A stretch of DNA of 64,000 nucleotides from contig CAWIJO010000024.1 in assembly GCA_963836355.1 (NCBI GenBank), positions 19,213-83,212 on the forward strand. The letters are read 5' to 3'. Of this stretch, positions 1 through 8,485 are shown in pieces. This DNA is from Palsa-506 sp963836355. Its GTDB lineage: Bacteria > Actinomycetota > Actinomycetes > Streptosporangiales > Streptosporangiaceae. How positions within the stretch are numbered: position 1 is the stretch's first letter; every line of letters begins with the position of its first letter. Made by a program: the position numbers and the translations under genes. The notes beneath the pieces are model-generated. The model saw only the letters and a list, made by a program, of their open reading frames with translations, was not told the DNA's origin and did not search any database.

Positions 1-79
1 TCGAGCTGACCTCGACCGCCATGCCGTCCAGTTCCTTGTCCTGCTCGCCCTGCTTGCCGTTCGCGTCCTTGGTGGGCAT
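1..79 (-). CDS. Partial hydrophilic protein running off the left edge
   Basis: Reading leftwards from the ATG at 79 gives MPTKDANGKQGEQDKELDG and a few more residues before the window ends. A GGGAG-like ribosome site lies just upstream. The product is unknown. The same frame is also open upstream, and it is the frame that the neighbouring GAF-ANTAR gene would take if its indel near 277 were corrected. This piece could therefore be the C-terminal extension of that gene rather than a separate gene. Confidence 0.3.
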   Translation of the reverse strand, partial: MPTKDANGKQGEQDKELDGMAVEVSS

Positions 80-153
80 GCTCTGGCTCCCTGCCGCTGT
101 CGTGCCGCTGGCCGCCGATCCGGCCCCCGGCTCCCTACCCGGGCGGTGCCGTC

Positions 154-723
154 CTATCCCGCCAGTTCGCTGGCCGGCCGCGCCCGGCGGCCCGGCCGGG
201 ATGCCGGCGGCGATGTCGCGGACCTTGCGGTTCTCGCGCTGTAAGGCCCGGACCAGCAGCTGGAAAGCCTCCTCAGAGTGCGGCCGCCATCGGCCAGCAG
301 GATCCCGATGGCCTGATCGATTGCGGACCGCGACCGCATGGCCTGCTGCATGTTCTCGGAGAGCAGCCGGGAGTCCCAGTACAGCTGCGCATTGACCAGC
401 ACGATCGCCGCCTGCCGGGCCCGGGCCATGACGCGTTCCTCGGCGGCGCCGTCAAACGGGACAGGCGGGAATACAGGTTCAGGATGGGTGCCGTGGCCGG
501 TGTCGTGCTGGGCGGTGTCGATGTCGGCTGCCTCGGGATCGGTGAAGACCCCGGTACGGGGGCGCCCGTCGACCAGCATGGTGATCCCGGCCATGTCGGC
601 CGGTGACACATCGCAAGCCAGCTGCGCCATCTTCAGCAGCGTGTCGCGGAGGGTGCCGTCGTCGATGAAGAACTGGGTGAGGGCGGCGAAGCCCTCAGCC
701 ATCGCTGCTGAGCTTTCAGCCAC
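154..723 (-). pseudogene. GAF-ANTAR regulator 1, frameshifted in ANTAR
   Basis: The likely start is GTG at 723 (alternative ATG at 702). The first ~120 residues form a GAF-like sensory domain (MAEGFAALTQFFIDDGTL onward). An ANTAR RNA-binding domain then begins with RSAIDQAIGILLADGGRTL. ANTAR proteins bind paired hairpins in mRNA leaders and act as antiterminators. After GGRTL the frame is lost: the expected continuation EEAFQLLVRALQRENRKV is present in the next frame, so one base is missing near 277. The stop at 154 is therefore an out-of-frame stop. This is the first of three damaged GAF-ANTAR genes in 5 kb. Family assignment is firm; whether the indel is real or a sequencing error cannot be told here. 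Confidence 0.8.
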
Positions 724-1026
724 GGGACCGCCCCAGACTGGTCTGGTCAGCCAGTCGAATCCGCACGGGACGAAGGAGGTTGGCCAGCTCAAGACAGCTG
801 CGCCGGTCATCGATGGGCCGGACCGGCGTGCGGTCGCGGCCTCAGCGTCCCACCAGCTCAGTCATTTGACCCGCATACCTAAAGTCAGCGAACAGCGGGG
901 TAGATGAACCAGCCGGAAGATCCGCCTGCACCACCCGGGAGCCAGATTGGGATACAAGATCGTTGATGCTTCGTCGCTGCCCGCCACACCGGGCCGCATC
1001 CTGCTGCGAGTCCTTACGACAAGGGG
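724..1026. other. Intergenic, no gene seen
   Basis: About 300 bases separate the divergent GAF-ANTAR gene and the cupin gene. Open frames here are short and have no recognisable domain. Presumably it holds both promoters, but no clear -35/-10 pair stands out. Confidence 0.5.
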
Positions 1027-1293
1027 GTGGGCCGGCGGCTCGGCCTGCGGACCTTTGACGTATATCAGGTTGAACTTCCACCCCGCGCGAACTCGGTCGA
1101 ACATGATCACTCTGACGACGGCGCGGAGGATATGTATGCAGTAATCCACGGGGACGGGCAGGTCGTCGTCGACGGGGAGGAGGTGCCTGTCCGGACGGGA
1201 ATGTTTGTCGCCGGCACGGCCGGCTCAACCCGCTACGTCCGCGCTGGCGGCGCCGGACTCGTGTACATCGCCGTATGCATGGCGCCCGGCTAG
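1027..1293 (+). CDS. Small cupin-domain protein
   Basis: This 88-residue protein is a single cupin barrel. Motif 1 is visible as VEHDHSDDGAEDMYAVIHG (H-x-H...E...G), followed by a GxGxVxVDGEE turn. The second motif (VRTGMFVAGTAGSTRYV) lacks the usual metal-binding His, so metal binding may be weakened or absent. GTG at 1027 is the only reasonable start after a stop at 964, although similar sequence seems to continue a few codons upstream (YDKGVGRRL). Function is unknown. Small stand-alone cupins often bind sugars or organic acids, but nothing nearby fixes the ligand. Confidence 0.65.
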   Translation: MGRRLGLRTFDVYQVELPPRANSVEHDHSDDGAEDMYAVIHGDGQVVVDGEEVPVRTGMFVAGTAGSTRYVRAGGAGLVYIAVCMAPG

Positions 1294-1557
1294 CGTGCCG
1301 GTTTCACCCACCCGCAGGCGCCAGCTAGCGGCCCGGCCGGCAGGAACCCGGTCGACGCCGACCGGCGGATCCGTCTGCGCCACTGTCCGCTTTCCCGGAG
1401 AAGCCATTTTCCGGGTGCCGGCGATACGGTCGCCGGCATCGGGAAGCACGCCGCCGCGCGAGAGCACCGGCATTTGCGGGCTGGTCCAGGATGTGGCGGA
1501 CGTCAGCTCCGATAATGTCCAGGTGATGGCCCTGGCTTCCCTTTTGGTGACCAGAGA

Positions 1558-2449
1558 TCAGCCAGGCAAGGTCTCACCACCGGTAGGCGCCAGGACCTCG
1601 CCCGAGTAGTAGCTCGATAGCTGTGGCACGGCGAAGAAGATGTAGGAAGGGGCGATCTCATCGGGCTGAGCGGCCCTGCCCATCGGAACCTGCTGCCCGA
1701 ACTTCGCGACTTTCTGCTCCGGGAAGGTGGCCGGGATGAGCGGGGTCCACACCGGGCCGGGCGCGACGCAGTTCACCCGGATCCCCCGGTCTTGCAGCGA
1801 CTGGGCCAGGGAGTAGGTCAGGGCGAGGACGGCGCCCTTGGTGGCCGCGTAGTCGATCAGGGTCTTGTTGCCCCGCAGGCCGGTGATCGAGGAGGTGTTG
1901 ATAATGCAGCCGCCATCGGGTAGGTGCTCCAGCGCGGCGCGGATGGTCCAGAAGTAGCTGAAGATGTTGACCCGGAAGGTACGCTCCCACTGCTCGCTGG
2001 ACAGCTCGGCGAGATCATCGAGCGGGCTTTGCGTGGCGACGTTGTTGACCAGGATGTCCAGGCCGCCGAGCTCGCTGGCGGTGCGGCGCACCGCCGCATC
2101 GCAGTTCTCCTCCACGGCCAGGTCGCCGCGGATCGTCTCACATCGGCGCCCGGCCGCCTGGACCAGTTCGGCAGTGTGCCGGGCATCGGCATCCTCGTGC
2201 TCGGACAGGTAGGCGATGGCCACGTCGGCACCCTCCTTGGCGAAGGCCACCGCGACCGCCCGGCCGATACCCGAGTCGCCGCCGGTAACCGGGGCGCGCG
2301 GCGGCCGTCAAGCAGGCCTCGGCCGGTGTAGGCGCGCATCTCGTCGGCGGGTTCCGGGTCATCTCCGCGGTGCGCCCCGGATAGTCCTGCTGCTGCGCAG
2401 GCGGCGGATCCTGCGCCGATGGAGTGTCCTGCCGTGGCTGTGGTGTCAT
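1558..2449 (-). CDS. SDR family oxidoreductase (YghA-like), two frameshifts near N-terminus
   Basis: This is a ~297-residue NAD(P)-dependent short-chain dehydrogenase of the long YghA-like type, with the proline/glutamine-rich leader MTPQPRQDTPSAQDPPPAQQ. The start is ATG 2449, with GAGGGG directly upstream. The cofactor motif TGGDSGIGRAVAVAF, the NNVA strand, catalytic Ser (INTSSITG) and YAATK are all present. They lie in three frames: one base is missing near 2350 (after TRNP) and another near 2293 (before VTGGDSG). From 2250 to the stop at 1558 the frame is clean. Substrate is unknown. If the indels are real the protein is dead because the Rossmann motif is out of frame. Confidence 0.8.
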
Positions 2450-3116
2450 GAGTCCCCTCATCCGATAGCGCCCCAGATGCTGCGCGGGCGTGTTGCCGCT
2501 CTATGCTGGCGGGCCTGTGGTGTCTGCCTGCATTGATACGCCGGACGCTGCCCATCCGGGCAAGCCGCAAACCGGGCAGCGACGATCCAGGACGCCGCCC
2601 CTTTCGCATTTCCAGACGTGCGACGGTGATGACCCAAAGACCCGGGAGTCGTCGCGCACGGATGCGGGTCTCGCTGATCACGATCAGCGCCTGCGGCCAG
2701 GTCCTCGGTGACCTGCTCGAGGTTCGCGAGGACGACCGCAGCGAGGAAGCCGGCTCTTCTGTCAGCACGCGGAGCTGGATGACGCTCGGTGCTAGCACCG
2801 GGCGCGCAGCAGGCGGGCCATCGAGGGTGGCAGGCACATCAACCAGGAATCTCACGCGGTGAGCAGGACCGGAAGCTCCCGCTAAGCGCCAGCTCCCGGA
2901 GTGCCGCCGCGCTGCCCGTTGTGACAGGTGTGTACCGGTCTGTGTCGGTGACCAGCAGGCCTGGCCGCAGTCATCGTCGCCAGTCGCACGCAGCCGCGCC
3001 AGGCGCACGCAGCCGCGCCAGGCGTAGGACAGGCGGCCGGATGTTGGCTAGTCAGCACCCAGCAAACTCGGGCTCCGTCACGCGCCTTGACTGGGGTTGG
3101 CGCCTTGATCATAATT
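2450..3116. other. Long intergenic stretch without a convincing gene
   Basis: Open frames on both strands are long only because of the GC content. Their translations are Arg/Ser/Pro-rich and show no domain. The one structured item is a 19-base tandem repeat at 2986-3023, listed separately. Confidence 0.5.
2986..3023. repeat. 19-bp perfect tandem repeat, two copies
   Basis: GCACGCAGCCGCGCCAGGC occurs at 2986-3004 and again immediately at 3005-3023. It lies in non-coding sequence, and no function is evident. Confidence 0.8.
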
Positions 3117-3467
3117 TCAGGGCGCGGCGCGCGCCTCGTTAATGTAGCCCAGCAGCGCGGCTACCTCTGTCACTCGTGACAGCAGGAGTTGGCCATGCTC
3201 GGAGACAAAGCGGATGGCGTTCCCGCAGCGGACGACGCAGGCCAGCCGCCTGGTCCCGCCGAGTTCCCCGTCCCGGACGGTGATCTCGTGGATGACGCGC
3301 GCTTGCGGCTCGCCTCGCACTATGTGGTAACCCGCGCGCACTACGCGGAGCCGCTCACCCGCGCTAGGCGATATCCGGGCTATCAGCGCGCTGCTCGATG
3401 CCGTCGGCGGGCGCGCAGAGCGTCCGGGCGCTCTGGAGATCGGAGCCGGCCTCGTCCTGATCGGCAA
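3117..3467 (-). CDS. Hypothetical protein
   Basis: The C-terminal ~75 residues look like a folded small protein (RAGYHIVRGEPQARVIHEI, then LACVVRCGNAIRFVSEHGQ, ending ALLGYINEARAAP). It has alternating beta-strand hydrophobicity and a closing amphipathic helix. The N-terminal 40 residues are Pro/Arg/Ser-rich and may be untranslated. An internal GTG before RAGYH is a likely true start. I do not recognise the family. The forward-strand frame over the same DNA looks like its shadow. Confidence 0.4.
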   Translation of the reverse strand: MPIRTRPAPISRAPGRSARPPTASSSALIARISPSAGERLRVVRAGYHIVRGEPQARVIHEITVRDGELGGTRRLACVVRCGNAIRFVSEHGQLLLSRVTEVAALLGYINEARAAP

Positions 3468-3639
3468 CCTTCGGGTCTACCTGGACCAGCTTGAAGCCGG
3501 CCTGCTCGACGCTGCACCGTAGGCGGGCCTGAGCTGGGAGCTCCTGGCAGCGATCACCGGCATCCCCGCCAGGGAGGCGCAAAGTCGCCGGCAGGCGCTC
3601 CGCACGCGGGGGCGTCCGCACTAGCCGCACCGAAGCGGT

Positions 3640-4150
3640 GACACCCGGCACCACGACCGTCCGACCACGGAGGTGGCATTGGTGGCACACGGCGAGCCGC
3701 CTGCCTCGTCCGGCGGACGCTAGGAGGATCTTGCCGAACCGATCACCGGGCTGGCGATGGCCCTGACTCAGCACCAATCGGCCCGCGGGCCTTGGCGTGG
3801 CCGGGGCGCCGGCTGGGCGCCCTGAATCTGTCCAGCCGTGACATTGATGGTTCGACGAGCTTGATGAAGAGGTTATCTCGCTGCTCACTGCCCCGGCCGC
3901 GGCCGCCCTGGTGCCATCAGCCGCTACTCCGGTGCCCGCGACCTGGCCGCTCAGCTCGAGCAGGCCCTGCAATCGCGGGCGGGCATCGACCATGCTGTCG
4001 GGGATTCTCATGGCTGAGTCACGGTGTGATGCCGGCCGGGCGTTTGCCATGCTACGGCGGGCTTCGAACAACCGCAGCATGAAGCTCCGCGACCTTGCCG
4101 CCGAGATCGTCACGCGGGCCGGCGGGCGGCCCCTGGGCTACGGGGGCTGA
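3640..4150 (+). pseudogene. GAF-ANTAR regulator 2, multiply frameshifted
   Basis: Pieces of one GAF-ANTAR protein lie in order in different frames: GRLGALNLSSRDIDG (end of GAF beta-sheet), then FDELDEEVISLLTAPAAAAL, then AISRYSGARDLAAQLEQAL with SRAGIDHAVG, and finally GILMAESRCDAGRAFAMLRR with NRSMKLRDLAAEIVTRAGG (ANTAR). Joining them needs at least three indels (near 3835, 3912 and 4007). An earlier in-frame stop in the GAF half also argues for decay. No complete start was found. The ANTAR signature is unmistakable; the gene is almost certainly non-functional unless the assembly is poor here. Confidence 0.7.
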
Positions 4151-4196
4151 CCCCGGAGTACCAGGGCGCAGCCCGGCTGGCAGAACCGGGACTGGC

Positions 4197-5063
4197 TCAG
4201 CGCGGCGGCCGCCTGCCTGGTTCCGGCGGGCGCTGGGCAGGAGCCACAGCCCGGCTCTCGGCGCGGCCAGGCGGGCCGATAGCGGGCCCGTCATCGGGCG
4301 CGGGCAGCGAGCCATCTTCGCCCCGGGAGCGTTCCTCGATCAGCCACTGCGCGATCTCGGCTACCGGGACGCGGCGGGCCTGCGCGAGGTGCTGCAGCCG
4401 GGAAAGGGCCTGGTCCGCGTCACAGCCCAGGGCGCGCATGAGCAGGCCCCTGGCCTGGTCCACCACTGCCCTGGAGCTGGTCGCCCCGGCCAGCTCCGCG
4501 GCGGACCGGCGTGTGCTGTCGTACCGCGATGCGTTGGCCAGGGAAACGCCGCTGACGGCGGCCAGCAGGGAAGCCGCCGGTACCGCCGCCGGGTCAAGCG
4601 CTCTGGGCTTCGTCCCGTACAGGGTCAGCGTTACCAGTACCCCGTCGAGGCTGTGCACGAGCGTGGCGGAGCAGCGGATGCCGTAGTGCAGCGCATCTTC
4701 TGCGTACTCCGGCCGCCGCCGCTCGGCGTCAGGCGCGTCCAGTTCGGCTAGCGTGTCAGCTCAGTCGGCCGCGGCGCCGGTGCGGATCGCGTCAGGTACC
4801 GGGCCGCTTTCCCTCGCCAGTTGCCGGTCAACCAAATCCGCGAGGTCCGGGTGGGTTGCTGCCATCAAGACCAGTTCCCCGTGCCGCCAGAACGTCGACG
4901 TCGCGCCCGCGCATCCGGGCCCGGCCTGCGATATTTTCCCCGCAGTATCTCCGCGATTGCTGCAGCTATACTCGGCGCCATTTTCCCGGCGGATTCTTGG
5001 GAGGTGCCGAAGCGCGGCCGCCCCTGGACCGCGGTCATGACGCGGCCTTGCGCAGTACCTCAT
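4197..5063 (-). pseudogene. GAF-ANTAR regulator 3 with an in-frame TGA
   Basis: The upstream half (GATSTFWRHGELVLMAATHP to ESGPVPDAIRTGAAAD) and the downstream half (LDAPDAERRRPEYAEDALHY, GIRCSATLVHSLDGVLVTLT) form one continuous GAF domain. They are in the same frame but are separated by a TGA at 4761-4763. An ANTAR domain follows (SSRAVVDQARGLLMRALGCD ... VPVAEIAQWLIEE). The tail after the ANTAR is Pro/Arg-rich to the stop at 4197. GTG at 4658 could restart translation of the second half, giving a short ANTAR protein with a partial GAF. Unlike its neighbours, this gene is broken by a nonsense codon rather than an indel. Confidence 0.7.
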
Positions 5064-5590
5064 GAGAACCCGGCGTCCAGGCCCGCCGCCGCATCCACCA
5101 GACCCTGCCGGCCGGGCCGTGCCGGGCCATGCGAGCCGAAGGCGAATACGGCCGCGGCGGCATCCTGGCCCATCTGGCCGCCTGCGAGTCCACTACTCCC
5201 GCGCAATCGGCCAGGCTTCCGGGGAGGGCCGTCCCCGCCATCTTTGCGCCGCTTAAGGCTGCGGATGACCGCGCAGACTTGCGCGTCCGCGATCGCCTGC
5301 TCGCGGTGCTTCGCGGACTTACCGGTGTAGTCGAAGACGAAGCTGGCCGCGGCTGCACGTGACGTGGTCCCGGCGGATAGTCGCCAGGCCGTAGGTGCCG
5401 TTTCGGCCGCGTACTCCTGCCCGCCAGGCCGGAAGAACCCCAGGTCGATCAGGCGGATAGCCACGGCCAGCACCCGGTCCCTGAACAGGCCCGCGCCGCC
5501 GAGATGACCGATCACCACTTCGCGCACACGCGGCAATGCCCCGGCGGCGAATCCTGCAGGCAGCGCCCCACGGCCCGCCTGACCAGTCAT
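5060..5590 (-). pseudogene. DNA topoisomerase IB relic
   Basis: The stretch ALPRVREVVIGHLGGAGLFR, RDRVLAVAIRLIDLGFFRPG and later FVFDYTGKSAKHREQAIADA followed by VIRSLKRRKDGG matches the middle of actinobacterial (poxvirus-like) topoisomerase IB. That region precedes the active-site Tyr domain. Between the two matching blocks the correct sequence (RNGTYGLATIRRDHVT) sits in another frame, so two compensating indels lie near 5360-5420. The N-terminal ~90 residues and the whole C-terminal catalytic part (including the nucleophilic Tyr) are missing, so no active enzyme can be made. Confidence 0.65.
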
Positions 5591-5591
5591 G

Positions 5592-5631
5592 TGCGCTCAT
5601 CCAGATGCCGTCATCTGCGCTCGTCCAGATG
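5592..5631. repeat. 16-bp direct repeat, spaced 24 bp
   Basis: TGCGCTCRTCCAGATG occurs at 5592-5607 and 5616-5631 (one mismatch). It lies between the topoisomerase relic and the 5725 gene. It could be a pair of binding sites or just a small duplication. Confidence 0.5.
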
Positions 5632-5724
5632 TTTGGGTCCGGCGGAGGCGGAAAGCGGCTAGGGCGTAGTTACCGGGCATCCAGCCGGAGATCTGGGCCG
5701 TAGCAGGGGAAGTAGGAACCGCGG

Positions 5725-6192
5725 ATGAATCTGGGGCACAACCGCCGTGCGCCGGCGCAGGCTGTTCATGGCATTGACCGGATGATCGGGAATATCGAGA
5801 CCGGCCGGTTCGAGCGCAGCTTGTCCGCGCTGACGGCAGCGGGCGCCCTGGTGACTGCGGCCGAGATCTTCTTTGAGCACGATAGTGCCAGTTTCGGCAA
5901 CAAGATGATGTGGCTGCCAGTCGCGCTTGGCCCTGTCGGCGCGGTGGCCGGGGTGGCGGGCTTTTTCAGCGAGCGGCTGGCCAAGACGGCCTTGCCGGTG
6001 GCATCGGCGGCGATCGTCGCCAATGGCCTGCAGGGCTTCTACCTGCACGCCCGCGGCATCGGGCAGAAGCCAGGCGGCTGGTCCAATGCGCGTTACAACC
6101 TGGAGATGGGGCCTCCGCTGCTGGCCCCGCTCCTGGTGACGATGGTCGGCGGTATGGGGCTGCTCGCTGCGGTCCTGCGGCGTGAGCAATGA
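5725..6192 (+). CDS. Four-helix membrane protein of unknown function
   Basis: This is a 155-residue integral membrane protein. A soluble leader (MNLGHNRRAPAQAVHGIDRM) is followed by about four hydrophobic segments (ALTAAGALVTAAEIFF, LPVALGPVGAVAGVAGFF, ALPVASAAIVANGLQGFY, LLAPLLVTMVGGMGLLAAVL). The start is ATG 5725, preceded by an AGGAA-like site. Its stop overlaps the start of the next gene (ATGA at 6189-6192), so it is translationally coupled to the gluconate-dehydrogenase-like subunit and the GMC oxidoreductase. It could anchor that complex in the membrane; that role is inferred from position only. Confidence 0.75.
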   Translation: MNLGHNRRAPAQAVHGIDRMIGNIETGRFERSLSALTAAGALVTAAEIFFEHDSASFGNKMMWLPVALGPVGAVAGVAGFFSERLAKTALPVASAAIVANGLQGFYLHARGIGQKPGGWSNARYNLEMGPPLLAPLLVTMVGGMGLLAAVLRREQ

Positions 6193-6803
6193 CCAGCGGT
6201 GACCGGTTCCCCGGCTTCCGTGTCCTGGACCAGGCAGGCCACTGGGATCGGGTCACGGCGGGCGTGGTGCTGTCCCGGATCGGGATACCTCCCGGCATCC
6301 GGTTCTTCACACCCGCGGAGGAGGCGGCCGCTACTGCGCTGTGCGACCAGCTGCTGGGCCAGGACAGCGAGCCTAAGGTTCCTGCGGTCCAGCAGATTGA
6401 CGCCCGGCTGGCCGAGCAGGAAACGGACGGCTGGCGCTACGAGGACATGCCGGAAGATGGCCAGGCGTGGCGGGCCACCTTGGGGTATCTCGACGCCGAC
6501 TGCCAGGCCGCGGTCTCCTGCACCCTGGCGGAGGCCGCGGCCGCGGACCAGCGGGCAGTGATCCAGGCGGTCCAGGACCTCGGCGCGAAGGACTGGCATG
6601 GCCTGGTCGCAGAGCACGTCTGGAGCCTGTGGACCAGGTATGCGTGCACGGCGTTTTACGCTCACCCTTCCGCCTGGGACGAGATGGGTTTCCCGGGCCC
6701 GGCCTACCCGCGCGGCTACAAGAACGCGGCGGTGGACGGCCGGGAGCCGTTCGAGGTAGCCGACACCCGCCCGTCCGATGACCCGGTCGCGGAGGATGGC
6801 TGA
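6189..6803 (+). CDS. Gluconate 2-dehydrogenase subunit 3-like protein
   Basis: This 204-residue protein belongs to the family of small subunits that accompany membrane-bound GMC dehydrogenases (gluconate 2-dehydrogenase subunit 3 type). Visible features are FFTPAEEAAATALCDQLLGQ near the N-terminus, IDARLAEQETDGWRYEDMPE, and the C-terminal block YACTAFYAHPSAWDEMGFPG followed by AYPRGYKN. This tail is characteristic of the family. It overlaps both neighbours by 1-4 bases (ATGA with the upstream gene, TGATG with the GMC gene), the usual arrangement for a heteromeric dehydrogenase. No twin-arginine signal is visible, unlike the classic proteobacterial subunit, so the complex may stay on the cytoplasmic face. 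Confidence 0.8.
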   Translation: MTSGDRFPGFRVLDQAGHWDRVTAGVVLSRIGIPPGIRFFTPAEEAAATALCDQLLGQDSEPKVPAVQQIDARLAEQETDGWRYEDMPEDGQAWRATLGYLDADCQAAVSCTLAEAAAADQRAVIQAVQDLGAKDWHGLVAEHVWSLWTRYACTAFYAHPSAWDEMGFPGPAYPRGYKNAAVDGREPFEVADTRPSDDPVAEDG

Positions 6804-8443
6804 TGGCCACGGTGCGGGATCGCAATGAGTCGGCGTGGCTGCTGCCCAATGACGGCACCCGCGCCAATCACCGGTTGCGGCGCGACATGCGCCGGTTCGC
6901 GGACACCGATGTAGTCGACCTGGTGGTTGTCGGCTGCGGGGCGGGCGGCTCGACCCTGATGCAGCGGCTCGCCCGTCGCGGCTGGCGGGTCGTGGGGCTG
7001 GACGCCGGGCCGTTCTGGGACCCGGACACCGATTGGGTCAGCGACGAGGCCGGCTCGCACCACCTCTACTGGACGGAGCCGAGGGTGATCGGCGGGTCCG
7101 ACCCGGTGCCGCTGGGGTCGAATAACTCCGGGCGGGGTGTCGGCGGGTCGATGGTGCACTACGCCGGCTACACCCCCCGGTTCCACCCCAGCGACTTCCG
7201 CACCTTCACCGATGACGGTGTCGGGGCAGACTGGCCGATCAGCTATCGCGACCTGCGGCCGTATTACCGCGACATTGAGGGGGAGCTGCCGGTGGCGGGG
7301 GAGCAGTGGCCGTGGGGTGACCCGCACGGCTACCCGCACCGGCCGCATCCGGTGGGCGGCAACGGCGAGGTGTTCCTGCGCGGCGCCCGTGCGCTGGGCA
7401 TCACGGCGAAGGTCGGCCCGGTGGCCATCGCCAACGGCCGGTTCGGCAACCGGCCGCATTGCATCTACCGGGGTTTCTGCCTGCAGGGCTGCAAGGTAAA
7501 CGCCAAGGCATCCCCGCTGATCACGCATATCCCGGATGCGCTGGCGCACGGCGCTGAGGTCCGTGCGGATGCGATGGTGACGGGCATCGAGGTCGACGAG
7601 CGGACGGGCCGGGCCAGCGGCGTGCATTACGTCCGGGGCGGCGTGCACCGGTTTCAGCGGGCGGCGGCCGTCGCGGTGGCCGGTTACTCGATCGAGACCC
7701 CGAGGCTGCTGCTGAACTCGGCTTCGCGGCGGTTTCCGGACGGCCTGTGCAACGACTTTGACCAGGTGGGCCGTTACCTCATGGTCCAGGGCGCACCGCA
7801 GACCGCCGGGCGGTTCGGCGCCGAGGTCCGGATGTACAAGGCACCGCCGCCCGAGGTCAGCAGCGAGGAGTTCTACGAGACCGACCCGGCCAGGCCTTAC
7901 CGGCGCGGGTTCTCCATCCAGAACGTGTCGCCCTTGCCGATCACCTGGGCCGAGCACGTCGCCGCCCAGGGGCACTGGGGCCAGCAGCTGCGGGACTACC
8001 TGAGCGACTACGTCCACTGGTCCTGCCTGGGGGGACTGTGCGAGTTCCTGGCCCAGCCCGGCAACCGGGTCACGCTCGCGGACGAGAAAGACCGCTGCGG
8101 GCTGCCGGTCGCCCGCTTCGACTACACCCAGTGCGATAACGACCGTCAGCTGGTGAAGGCGGCCCGCGCGGTGATGGAGGACATCCTGAAGGCCGCCGGC
8201 GCCGAAGAGGTCATCACCATCGATCGGTACGCGCACCTGGTCGGCGGGGCCCGGATGGCCGCCGACGAGAAGCACGGCGTAGTGCGGGGCGACTGCCGCA
8301 GCTTCGCGGTACCCAATCTGTACGTGACCGACGGCAGCGTGCTGCCGACCCAGGGCAGCGCCAACCCAGCGCTGACGATCATGGCCGTCGCGGCCCGGGC
8401 CGCCGATGGTATGGTCCGCGCCGCCGCTCACGGCGGCAGCTGA
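6803..8443 (+). CDS. GMC family FAD-dependent sugar/alcohol dehydrogenase
   Basis: This 546-residue flavoprotein has the FAD dinucleotide motif VVVGCGAGGS (G44, G46, G49) and the GMC signature region GSNNSGRGVGGSMVHYAGYT. It also has a Cys cluster CIYRGFCLQGCK as in gluconate and sorbose-type dehydrogenases. The C-terminal active-site blocks are YAHLVGGARMA and LYVTDGSVLPTQGSANPALT (His and Asn of the catalytic pair). It is expected to oxidise a sugar or sugar acid and pass electrons through the membrane partner genes upstream. It is intact and coupled to the previous gene (TGATG). The exact substrate cannot be read from sequence; gluconate, glucose or another polyol are all possible. Confidence 0.88.
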   Translation: MATVRDRNESAWLLPNDGTRANHRLRRDMRRFADTDVVDLVVVGCGAGGSTLMQRLARRGWRVVGLDAGPFWDPDTDWVSDEAGSHHLYWTEPRVIGGSDPVPLGSNNSGRGVGGSMVHYAGYTPRFHPSDFRTFTDDGVGADWPISYRDLRPYYRDIEGELPVAGEQWPWGDPHGYPHRPHPVGGNGEVFLRGARALGITAKVGPVAIANGRFGNRPHCIYRGFCLQGCKVNAKASPLITHIPDALAHGAEVRADAMVTGIEVDERTGRASGVHYVRGGVHRFQRAAAVAVAGYSIETPRLLLNSASRRFPDGLCNDFDQVGRYLMVQGAPQTAGRFGAEVRMYKAPPPEVSSEEFYETDPARPYRRGFSIQNVSPLPITWAEHVAAQGHWGQQLRDYLSDYVHWSCLGGLCEFLAQPGNRVTLADEKDRCGLPVARFDYTQCDNDRQLVKAARAVMEDILKAAGAEEVITIDRYAHLVGGARMAADEKHGVVRGDCRSFAVPNLYVTDGSVLPTQGSANPALTIMAVAARAADGMVRAAAHGGS

Positions 8444-8485
8444 ACGGCGGCCGTCCTTGGCCGTCCTGATCCGGAGGAGAACACC

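Noticed and set aside
4761..4763. Selenocysteine or recoding at the in-frame TGA in GAF-ANTAR 3
   Set aside because: The family has no selenoprotein members, the position is not a redox Cys, and no SECIS-like hairpin was evident.
6716..8431. 571-residue open frame on the reverse strand
   Set aside because: It is exactly antisense to the intact GMC oxidoreductase, has no domain, and reflects high-GC third-position bias.
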